From assembly GCA_964626055.1 (NCBI GenBank), contig CAZVDF010000064.1, positions 1 to 17,789 on the forward strand: a stretch of 17,789 bases of DNA, written 5' to 3'. This stretch comes from JAFGSG01 sp964626055 (lineage in GTDB: Bacteria > Spirochaetota > UBA4802 > JAFGDQ01). Positions 1 through 5,887 of this stretch are shown here, in pieces. Each line of letters opens with the position of its first letter. Position 1 is the first letter of the stretch. The notes below the pieces were generated by a model that saw only the letters and a program-made list of their open reading frames with translations, was not told the DNA's origin and did no database searches. Position numbers and translations under genes: made by a program.

Positions 1-60
1 ATTGATAATAATCTGATCATTCTATCGCAGATGTTTATAAAAAAGTCAGTCAAGAAGAGT
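1..60 (+). repeat. Dispersed repeat family 1, copy A (cut by window edge)
   Basis: The first 37 bases recur exactly, in inverted orientation, at 2893-2929, and the first 27 recur in direct orientation at 3045-3071. Weaker similarity continues through an AGTCAGTCAA block shared by all three copies. In all copies the same reading frame stays open across the repeat (residues IDNNLIILS). This may be chance or a relic of a coding sequence. The copy probably continues to the left of the window. Confidence 0.8.
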
Positions 61-157
61 TATTTATAATTGGTTTTCTATATTATTCCTTATCTATTAT
101 CATTAATAAATTATTTCATACTAATATATGCCAAGAGACCGGAAGTTATAAATAAGC

Positions 158-273
158 ATTTTAACTCTATGGTGCTATCCAAGCCGGTGCCCCCTCCGGG
201 GGATAGGGGGCTAAGTATATTCACAACAATTACATATTCTCTTTTTATTCACCTTTCCCAACATTTCGGAATG
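158..273 (+). repeat. Dispersed G-rich repeat family 2, copy 1
   Basis: A repeat of about 115 bp with three parts: a left block (TTTTAACTCTATGGTGCTAT), a core of GTGCCCCC/GGGGGATAGGGGGC that can pair as CCCCC-GGGGG, and an AT-rich part ending in an imperfect palindrome of the type TTCCCAACATTTCGGAA. The same order of blocks is found reversed at 16584-16699 and, without the left block, at 17591-17680. It lies about 100 bp upstream of panC. The rest of 1-373 holds only AT-rich sequence; no gene is supported there. Confidence 0.8.
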
Positions 274-373
274 AGCCAAAATATTTTGTAATAAAAAATA
301 AAAGTATTGCATTCCCCGGGATTTTTGGAGAAAAAATAAAAAAATAGAGGCCGTCTCAAATAAAAGGTTATCG

Positions 374-1252
374 GTGGCATTTATGCAGATCGCAAAAACA
401 ATAGATGAAGTAAGAAAAATAATATCTGAGCAGAAGATGGCGGGGAAGAGAATCGGCTTTGTCCCTACAATGGGTTATTTGCACGACGGGCATCTATCGC
501 TTGTGGAGATTTCCGGAGAGCATGCTGATTTTCAGGTGATGAGCATATTCGTGAACAAAATACAGTTCAACGACAAAAAAGATTTCGAGAACTATCCGCG
601 CGAAACTGAGCGGGATCTGAGCCTGGCGGAGAGCGCGGGTGTCGATCTTGTGTTCCTGCCGGGAGACGATGAGATGTACAGGGACAGGCTGACGTATGTC
701 GATGTGCTTACGCTCACCGATCATCTGTGCGGAGCTTTCAGGAAAGGACATTTCCGCGGCGTCTTTACAGTCGTAAGCAAGCTTTTTAACATAGTGCAGC
801 CGGATGTATCCGTTTTTGGGCAGAAGGATATACAGCAGGCAGTAAGCATAGAGAAAATGGTATTAGACTTAAACTTCCCGGTCAGGATAATTATTGCGCC
901 CACTATGAGAGAGAAAGAAGGGCTTGCAATGAGCTCTCGCAACAAGCATCTTTCTCCGGATCAGCGGAAGCGCGCCCTTGCGATATATAAAAGCCTTCGG
1001 ACAGCCGAAGAAATGATCAAGTCCGGCGAAGTGAAATCCGCTGCTATTCTTAAAAAAATGCAACAGACAGTCAATGAAGGCAAACCCGATAAAGTGGATT
1101 ATATCTCAATAGCTTCTTATAAAACTCTTCAGCCAGTCGATTTAATTGAAGATAAATCCGTGATTGCGCTTGCGGCATTTTTCGGCACAACAAGACTTAT
1201 TGACAATATGATCATAGACAAAGGAGTTGAAGGTTTTAAATGTATTTACTGA
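374..1252 (+). CDS. panC: Pantoate--beta-alanine ligase (pantothenate synthetase)
   Basis: Joins pantoate and beta-alanine with ATP to make pantothenate, the coenzyme A precursor, in the cytoplasm. About 290 residues, the usual family length. Visible motifs: VPTMGYLHDGH (the HIGH-type ATP site of the nucleotidyltransferase fold), FVNKIQFN followed by DFENYPR, CGAFRKGHFRGV, LFNIVQPDVSVFGQKD and AMSSRN (KMSKS-equivalent loop). Several normally conserved residues differ: FVNPTQF is FVNKIQF, and the usual GEKDYQQ is GQKDIQQ. A divergent but functional enzyme is likely. Start choice: AAAGG at 363-367 fits the GTG at 374, while family proteins usually begin at the ATG at 383 (MQIAKTIDEV). Both are possible. 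It overlaps the next gene by 13 bp. No panB or panD is seen nearby. Confidence 0.95.
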   Translation: MAFMQIAKTIDEVRKIISEQKMAGKRIGFVPTMGYLHDGHLSLVEISGEHADFQVMSIFVNKIQFNDKKDFENYPRETERDLSLAESAGVDLVFLPGDDEMYRDRLTYVDVLTLTDHLCGAFRKGHFRGVFTVVSKLFNIVQPDVSVFGQKDIQQAVSIEKMVLDLNFPVRIIIAPTMREKEGLAMSSRNKHLSPDQRKRALAIYKSLRTAEEMIKSGEVKSAAILKKMQQTVNEGKPDKVDYISIASYKTLQPVDLIEDKSVIALAAFFGTTRLIDNMIIDKGVEGFKCIY

Positions 1253-1728
1253 GAATATCCTGTATTTTAGCGATTTTAATATTGTTTTTTTCTTGCAGTT
1301 CGGACGGCCCCGCTTCTCCAGAAGAGGCATTTGATCATTTTAAAAGCGCTTATGTTAAATTCGACGGTGCTCGGATGGAAAAAGTGCTGTCTGAAAGAAG
1401 CAAAGAGAAAATACGCACTATCATTAAAATGTTTTCTCTGATGGATAAATCTCAGCTTAATGCTCTGGGGAAAAAATTTAATAAAGACGCCGACAGCCTG
1501 AAGAATATTTCGGTAAGGGATTATCTGAATATACAGATTTCCATCGGCAAGACAACTGAGGATGACTTATTAAGGGAAATAACAAAATATAAAATTACAG
1601 GCGTTGATACCGGCAACGGTAAAGCTTCCGCGCGTCTCGAAAACGGCATGGAGCTGGCGTTTGTCAAGGAAGGTCCTTACTGGAAATTCGACATGGAAGA
1701 ACTTTCGTCTGGGGAATTAAAAAAATAA
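1240..1728 (+). CDS. Small predicted lipoprotein of unknown function
   Basis: 162 residues. A short basic start (MYLLR), a hydrophobic stretch and the lipobox-like FFSC with Cys19 mark a lipoprotein signal. Phe at -3 is unusual for enterobacteria but acceptable in some other groups. The mature part starts SSDGPASPEEAFDHFKSAY and ends with FVKEGPYWKFDMEEL. This layout (helix, then a strand with GxYWKF) resembles the NTF2-like/DUF4878-type small lipoproteins, but I cannot assign a family. The ATG overlaps the end of panC, with AAGG just upstream, so the two genes are probably translationally coupled. The functional link to pantothenate synthesis is unclear. Confidence 0.8.
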   Translation: MYLLRISCILAILILFFSCSSDGPASPEEAFDHFKSAYVKFDGARMEKVLSERSKEKIRTIIKMFSLMDKSQLNALGKKFNKDADSLKNISVRDYLNIQISIGKTTEDDLLREITKYKITGVDTGNGKASARLENGMELAFVKEGPYWKFDMEELSSGELKK

Positions 1729-1773
1729 ATATTTCCGGCGGGAATTCGTCGTTTAAAGCGTATTTAAAAACCG

Positions 1774-2196
1774 CTACAGGTGATAATCCCCTGCCGCTTC
1801 CGGCTGATAAATGATTTTTTTGATCTGATATTGATTATCGCCTTCCGGGACTTCCCATCTTATAATGTCGCCCTCGCGGTAACCCAGCACCGCTGTGCCT
1901 ACCGGGGCAAGAACGGAAATATTGCCTTTTCCAATATCGGCTTCGTTCGGGAACACAAGTCTGAATTGAAATTTTCCGGACTCTCCAATTTTTTTTAATT
2001 CAAAAACCGAATTCATCGTCACAAAATCAGAGGGAATTTTCTTCGGATCTATCTTTTTTGCTCTTTTAATTTCTTCTGCCAGTCTTTGAACGGAAACCAT
2101 GTCCCTGGCTTTGCTGCTGACGCTATATTTATTCAACATTTCTCTGAGACGGTCATGATCAAAAAATGTAATAAGAGTATTGTTTGTTCTCTTCAT
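1774..2196 (-). CDS. rnk: Rnk-family regulator, GreA/GreB C-terminal-domain protein (paralogue 1)
   Basis: 140 residues, the length of E. coli Rnk. The N-terminal part (about 1-55) is a short helical region, and the C-terminal part is the FKBP-like domain shared with GreA/GreB. Strong family marks are VTMNS (59-63), SVLAPVGTAVLGYREGD (94-110) and the terminal YQPEAAGDY (130-138), nearly the same as in Rnk. Known for the family: Rnk binds RNA polymerase near the secondary channel but lacks the long Gre coiled-coil tip and cleavage activity, and it was first described as a regulator of nucleoside diphosphate kinase. AGAGG lies about 9 bases before the ATG. The gene follows paralogue 2 in the same direction. 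It converges on the lipoprotein gene with a 45-bp gap and no clear terminator. Confidence 0.93.
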   Translation of the reverse strand: MKRTNNTLITFFDHDRLREMLNKYSVSSKARDMVSVQRLAEEIKRAKKIDPKKIPSDFVTMNSVFELKKIGESGKFQFRLVFPNEADIGKGNISVLAPVGTAVLGYREGDIIRWEVPEGDNQYQIKKIIYQPEAAGDYHL

Positions 2197-2239
2197 GGCG
2201 CTATACCTCTAAATTATAATAATTAATTTTTAAATAAGG

Positions 2240-2254
2240 ATCCCGCAGCGGGAT
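2240..2254 (-). terminator. Weak stem-loop between the two rnk paralogues
   Basis: ATCCCG-CAG-CGGGAT, with flanking TAAG/CTTA able to extend the stem past an internal loop. On the minus strand it is followed by an AT-rich run rather than a clean T-run. It sits just after the stop of paralogue 2 and could attenuate read-through into paralogue 1. Confidence 0.35.
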
Positions 2255-2272
2255 ATTCTTATACATAAATAA

Positions 2273-2692
2273 CTACAGATTAAAATCCCCGGCAGCTTCA
2301 GGTTGATATATTATTTTCTCGATTTGAAAGTATTCCTCTCCTGAAGATGTATCGCATTTAACGACTTCGCCCTGGCGATAACCCAATACGGCTGAGCCGA
2401 TCGGGGCAAGAACAGACAATTTGCCGTTTTCCGGATCAGCATCTTCAGGGAAAACCAGCCTGAATTGATGCATATCCGGTTTCGCGAGGTTTTTTAATTC
2501 TAAAACTGAATTCATTGTAACATAATCAGGCGGTATGTTTTTTGAATCTATTTTCTTCGCCCTATTTAACTCATATGTCAGATTTTTAGCGGTAATGACC
2601 TCTATTTTGCTGCCGGCAATATGTCTGTTTAACATTTCTTCCAGACGTTCGTAATCAAAATTGGTAATGTAAATGTCCTTGTATCTGAACAT
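2273..2692 (-). CDS. rnk: Rnk-family regulator, GreA/GreB C-terminal-domain protein (paralogue 2)
   Basis: 139 residues from the chosen start (MFRYKDIYIT). It carries the same marks as its neighbour: VTMNS, RLVFPEDAD, SVLAPIGSAVLGYRQGE and the end YQPEAAGDF. By eye about half or more of the residues match paralogue 1, so this is a tandem duplication that has since diverged. The reading frame is open back to 2785, which would add 31 residues without family similarity. I chose 2692 because AGGTG sits about 8 bases upstream, the length then matches paralogue 1, and the likely promoter (2792-2819) would place transcription start almost on the 2785 codon. Role as for Rnk: binding RNA polymerase to tune transcription, inferred from the family. 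Confidence 0.92.
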   Translation of the reverse strand: MFRYKDIYITNFDYERLEEMLNRHIAGSKIEVITAKNLTYELNRAKKIDSKNIPPDYVTMNSVLELKNLAKPDMHQFRLVFPEDADPENGKLSVLAPIGSAVLGYRQGEVVKCDTSSGEEYFQIEKIIYQPEAAGDFNL

Positions 2693-2791
2693 GGCATCGC
2701 ACCTGATTTTTTTTATTATTTTTGAAAAAGGGGAAGGCAAAGCTTTCCATAAATGCGTATAAGCAGAACTTTCTTTTATACACATTACCCG

Positions 2792-2819
2792 AACATAATA
2801 ATTATTTGATAAAAGTCAA
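2792..2819 (-). promoter_or_regulatory. Putative sigma70-type promoter for the rnk pair
   Basis: On the minus strand, TTGACT (2819-2814) is followed after 16 bases by TATGTT (2797-2792). It lies about 100 bases upstream of the 2692 start codon and next to the palindromic repeat. Prediction only. Confidence 0.4.
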
Positions 2820-2874
2820 GCATAATATGCGTATTGTTGTGGGCAGCCGATCTGTTTTTGCTCTAAATTACTCA

Positions 2875-3110
2875 TCTTGACTGACGTTTTTTTAAACATC
2901 TGCGATAGAATGATCAGATTATTATCAATTTTAAGGCAACATGGCCGCTCTCGGCCATCCGTGGCCTTTGCGGCATTCGTTACATCCTGTACTCGATGTT
3001 GCCGACAGCCGAAGAGTCCACGGATGGGGTATTTGAGGCGGAAAATTGATAATAATCTGATCATTCTATCGATAGTATTAAGAAATCGTGTAATAAAAGT
3101 CAGTCAACTT
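2875..3110. repeat. Palindromic MITE-like element (repeat family 1, copies B and C)
   Basis: Perfect 27-bp inverted arms lie at 2903-2929 and 3045-3071. The left arm extends to 2893 as an exact inverted match to the window start, and an AGTCAGTCAA-type block lies outside each arm. The 115-bp centre is more GC-rich than its surroundings and holds a hairpin ATGGCC-GCTCTC-GGCCAT (2941-2958) plus two further inverted pairs: GGCAACAT (2935) with ATGTTGCC (2996), and CCATCCGTGG (2955) with CCACGGATGG (3018). No transposase is present. It looks like a non-autonomous mobile or structured repeat. Confidence 0.75.
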
Positions 3111-3211
3111 GAGTAAATTACTTTAAAAAATGCAGTGACCCTGTCTTTTTACAAGGTGTTCTTATTCATTTAAAAAATACTGATCGCATTCACTGTTCCA
3201 TAATAAAATAA

Positions 3212-3338
3212 GGAGTTCTACATTATGATTCGGTGGTCAACCGCAAAAATCTTCCCCTGTTCAAAAAAACCGTCCTGGGAAAAGATCCCGACGCGTTTAG
3301 CAGTAATGCCGACAGAAGGCGTGACAGGCGTTGAGATC
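3212..3338 (+). pseudogene. Possible coding relic, unrecognised
   Basis: One frame reads YDSVVNRKNLPLFKKTVLG, then KDPDAFSSNADRRRDRR and a stop. It has a protein-like composition but no usable start (a TAA precedes it at 3209). A different frame has a good ribosome site (AAGGAG) and an ATG at 3225, giving a 44-residue peptide to 3359 with unremarkable composition. Either a tiny gene or a decayed fragment is possible; I recognise neither. The rest of 2820-3383 is the palindromic repeat and AT-rich filler. Confidence 0.25.
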
Positions 3339-3370
3339 GGCAATCAGTTTCACCGGTGAAGCTGATTGCC
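3339..3370. other. Strong 32-bp inverted repeat downstream of the RelA/SpoT-like gene
   Basis: GGCAATCAG (3339-3347) pairs with CTGATTGCC (3362-3370), and inside it TTCACCGGTGAA is itself a palindrome, with one T/G mismatch between the blocks. It lies 14 bp beyond the stop of the minus-strand gene at 3384. There is no T-run on either strand, so it is not a classical terminator. An operator or an RNA 3'-end stabilising hairpin are alternatives. Confidence 0.6.
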
Positions 3371-3383
3371 GGATACTCCTGAA

Positions 3384-4817
3384 TTAATCCGTATTGAAGG
3401 CATTCATCAGAGCAGATTTATATATTTTTCCGGGGAACAATTTATAAAAGCTTGATGACATTACCTGATTATGTTTATATAAGTTATATTCCGTTTCACA
3501 TCCGTGGCATTTGCCGGAAAGATATGAATTCAGATCCTGTATCTGAACCTCAAGATAGATGTCAAAGGGCATCTTTCTGTACATTTTCTGAAGCCCGGAA
3601 AGATTATTTATCTCCTTTTCCTTTTCGGAGATATGCCTGCTGATCAAAGACTTCAAATTCGCCATGCCTTCTAAACTGCTCAGCGGCGCGGCAATTCTTT
3701 CCAACTGGGAAATGTCGATTTTTATCCGCTCTTTTGAATAATTTATCATCTCGAGCATTTCATTCGGCAATGTAATGTCATATACGCTTTTCCAGATTTT
3801 AAAATTCTCTCCGCTGCCGCGGGAGATTTTTTCTTTCAATTCTTTTTCTATGATTTTTTCATTTTTCCGCGTGTTTGTCCCGCCGAGGAAAGTCTCAATC
3901 TCGCTTATGAGCACGGGGGTGTCCTTCCCGGATTCCACGACGAAAGTTACGCCATATATGTCGGTTATATCGGCCGGGAAAAAAATATTCTTCCTGATGA
4001 TTTTTTCAATTACCGAAGTGTAGTCTTCCCTGTCTTCGTGCTTGTTCTTTACCCTGCTGATGTATTTCAATACCCTGTTACCTGCCCGGGTGATCTGCGG
4101 ATGGATAATTTCTTTTTGCAGTTCATAAACCATTTTTCTTTTTTTTAATCTTTCCGTACACGCTGCATTGTGCGAAATAATCGCATTCTGTCCATCGTAA
4201 GAAAAAATAAGTTTATCGTTTTCATCCAGCCAGTAATATAATTCAGTACCGGGTCCCCCGATTTCTCTCTGCTGTTTCAGGTTAAGCTGCTTAAAAAAAA
4301 GCATGTTGATAAAATGATTATTTCCGAATGATTTCTGAAAAGCAGGAGTATTCTTGACTCTGCTCAGCATAATGGTGAGGCCGATTTTTCTCACGATTTC
4401 ATATCTGATCCTGTCGTTATTTTGCTTGCCGTATAGAATTATCATTTCTTTTATATCATCAGTGCGGGCTACCGACGCTGTCTCTTTCAGCAGCATATTG
4501 ATATTTTCAGGAAAGGCCGCCCTTCCGAGTATATTGCCGATGATCACGCTTGATTCCGCGGCGAGCTCTGAAAATTTTTCAAGGTTCTCATCAAGGCTTC
4601 TGTAATCGGAGACCGGATTGAACTTAACATTTAAATATTGATTCAGCATTTCATGCAATGTCGCGTCATCAGCCGCCGTATCTGCAAGTAAAATGAACTG
4701 ATACCTGTATTTGCTATTTTCATCAGTCAGGATACCGGGATTGAAGTACGGGTAGTTTCTCCAGAATTCTTCAATATCTTCCGGCTCGCTGGCGTATATG
4801 TTCTGATATTTATTCAT
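3384..4817 (-). CDS. Divergent RelA/SpoT-fold protein (tentative), otherwise unknown
   Basis: 477 residues, with no signal peptide or membrane segment. I do not recognise the first ~245 residues, which look helical and charged. The C-terminal part resembles the RelA/SpoT nucleotidyltransferase fold in order and spacing: YISRVKNKH (252-260, compare the family's xRVKSxxS), ITDIYGVTFVVES (284-296, compare DLIGLRIVV), FKIWKSVYDI (339-348, near the GYxSLH strand) and IYLEVQIQD (420-428, compare EVQIRT), then TEYNLYK (442-448, compare AEFGxAAHWxYK). The two acidic residues expected to hold Mg2+ appear kept (Asp286, Glu423). The arginine after the first and the RT after the second are lost, so pyrophosphokinase activity is doubtful. 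TCAGGA lies just before the ATG. It follows the TPR gene in the same direction, probably as one operon. The assignment is inference. Confidence 0.5.
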   Translation of the reverse strand: MNKYQNIYASEPEDIEEFWRNYPYFNPGILTDENSKYRYQFILLADTAADDATLHEMLNQYLNVKFNPVSDYRSLDENLEKFSELAAESSVIIGNILGRAAFPENINMLLKETASVARTDDIKEMIILYGKQNNDRIRYEIVRKIGLTIMLSRVKNTPAFQKSFGNNHFINMLFFKQLNLKQQREIGGPGTELYYWLDENDKLIFSYDGQNAIISHNAACTERLKKRKMVYELQKEIIHPQITRAGNRVLKYISRVKNKHEDREDYTSVIEKIIRKNIFFPADITDIYGVTFVVESGKDTPVLISEIETFLGGTNTRKNEKIIEKELKEKISRGSGENFKIWKSVYDITLPNEMLEMINYSKERIKIDISQLERIAAPLSSLEGMANLKSLISRHISEKEKEINNLSGLQKMYRKMPFDIYLEVQIQDLNSYLSGKCHGCETEYNLYKHNQVMSSSFYKLFPGKIYKSALMNAFNTD

Positions 4818-4852
4818 CAGTCCTGAAATATGTTCCTGTGCTTTTATTCGGT

Positions 4853-5120
4853 TTATGTTAAATCGCCGGTCAGGTCCGGCATGTTTAAATCCGTTATTCC
4901 GGCATAATTTTCCGGGGTGACATATGGGTAATTGCTCAGATTTTTTTCTTTAAAAATAAACGGACCGGGGGATACTTTCAAAACATCGCCTCTCGAAACG
5001 GCATTATAGACGTTTGAAGCCGGGTACCTGGTATTATTTCCGGGGCATTGTTCAGAACTGAAGCCCGGGTTTTGTGATTGACCCAAAGTCCATTTGAGAA
5101 TGCCTCTCACGGGATGCTTT
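4853..5120 (-). other. Coding-like stretch out of frame with the TPR gene (possible lost C-terminus)
   Basis: Directly after the TPR stop, the frame shifted by +1 stays open for about 90 codons. It reads like protein: LKWTLGQSQNPGFSSEQ, later VYNAVSRGDVLKVSPGP and NLSNYPYVTPENYAGI, ending MPDLTGDLT. It stops 36 bp before the next gene, where one would expect the true end of the TPR gene. This may be a natural or sequencing frameshift in the TPR gene, or spurious. It has no plausible start of its own; the nearest are TTG codons inside the TPR gene without a ribosome site. Without it, 4818-5120 would be empty. Confidence 0.3.
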
Positions 5121-5666
5121 CTAATAAACACACATTCCCATATCCAGAATAAGGTCGTTCCTTGTCTCTTTTGCCTGTATATTATCAGGGAAAAGTTCAA
5201 GAAGATTAAGGCAGGCGATATATGCGCAGAACAGATCGCCCTGCTCGTAATATAGGTTGATCAGATTGAGGTGGGTTTCTGAAATGTATTTATCGATATC
5301 CAGCGATCTGGTGTAATAATATACGGCTTTTTCAAGCTCACCTTCGTCCCAGTATACTCCTGCAATGTTCGCGAGCGTGATCGCGTCATCCGGAAATAAT
5401 TCTACGGTTTTTTCCAGCACCACCATTGAGGTCTTCAACCTGCCAAGTTCACAAAGCGCCACACCGAGCCCGTTCAGGCTGTCGGGATCTATTCCTTTAA
5501 GCCTTATTATCATGCTGAATATTTTAAACGCTTTTTTAAATTCCTCGCGCTCTAAATATTTATACCCGGTATCTATTAAACTGTCTGTATCGGCTAAAAA
5601 TTTCCCCCATTCTTCCCGTGTAAGAATTCTGGTAAGCTTGTTTAAATATTTTTTTTTGTCATTCAT
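5121..5666 (-). CDS. Tetratricopeptide-repeat (TPR) protein
   Basis: 181 residues built of about four TPR units after a charged N-terminus: roughly 31-63 (YKYLEREEFKKAFKIF), 64-97 (LNGLGVALCELGRLKTSMVV), 98-131 (LANIAGVYWDEGELEKAVYY) and 132-165 (HLNLINLYYEQGDLFCAYIA), each ending in the usual DP- or PD-type turn. No signal peptide is seen, so it is probably a cytoplasmic scaffold for protein contacts. The partner is unknown; the co-directional downstream RelA/SpoT-like protein is a candidate. The end (LDMGMCVY) is abrupt and coding-like sequence continues in another frame, so the gene may be frameshifted. The ribosome site is weak. Confidence 0.8.
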   Translation of the reverse strand: MNDKKKYLNKLTRILTREEWGKFLADTDSLIDTGYKYLEREEFKKAFKIFSMIIRLKGIDPDSLNGLGVALCELGRLKTSMVVLEKTVELFPDDAITLANIAGVYWDEGELEKAVYYYTRSLDIDKYISETHLNLINLYYEQGDLFCAYIACLNLLELFPDNIQAKETRNDLILDMGMCVY

Positions 5667-5724
5667 TAATATTCTGCTAAATTATTGTCCAGACTGCGAT
5701 CGCGCTTTAAAATTCGAATAATTA

Positions 5725-5752
5725 TTGACACATATTTAATTTTAATTATATA
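5725..5752 (+). promoter_or_regulatory. Putative promoter for the parvulin lipoprotein gene
   Basis: TTGACA (5725-5730), a 16-base spacer and TATATA (5747-5752). It implies an untranslated leader of about 125 bases before 5888. A TATAAT at 5800-5805 could be a second -10, but it lacks a good -35. Prediction only. Confidence 0.45.
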
Positions 5753-5800
5753 TGTGCGCCAAATTGATCCGTTTTTAATATATGATTAGATTTTGAATTT

Positions 5801-5828
5801 ATAATATGCAACAGGCAAATTTTGTCAA
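5801..5828 (-). promoter_or_regulatory. Putative promoter for the TPR / RelA-SpoT-like operon
   Basis: On the minus strand, TTGACA (5828-5823), a 16-base spacer and TATTAT (5806-5801). It faces the plus-strand promoter at 5725, so the two leaders would overlap for a few tens of bases. Prediction only. Confidence 0.45.
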
Positions 5829-5887
5829 TAGTTATATTAAAAAATCCAGATGAGACATAAACAGTTTGAGCAATTACGGAGGAGAAA

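Noticed and set aside
158..273. G-quadruplex in repeat family 2
   Set aside because: Each copy has only two G5 runs, not the four needed for an intramolecular quadruplex; a CCCCC-GGGGG hairpin explains the signal better.
70..291. 73-codon open frame on the plus strand
   Set aside because: It runs across repeat family 2, has no ribosome site and its end depends on the repeat; hydrophobic residues come from AT-rich sequence.
347..360. GAGGCCGTCTCAAA resembling the terminal repeat of some insertion sequences
   Set aside because: A single end with no partner, transposase or target duplication; could be chance.
1729..1773. Terminator between the lipoprotein gene and rnk
   Set aside because: Only a 4-bp TTCC/GGAA stem without a T-run.
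2816..3116. Two overlapping frames of about 80 codons on opposite strands
   Set aside because: Both are created by the palindromic repeat. The shared KIDNNLIILS peptide reflects the inverted arms, not a protein family.
5365..5721. 118-codon plus-strand frame opposite the TPR gene
   Set aside because: Antisense shadow of a TPR gene, whose repeat pattern is clear on the minus strand; composition is Ser/Leu-rich as expected for a shadow.
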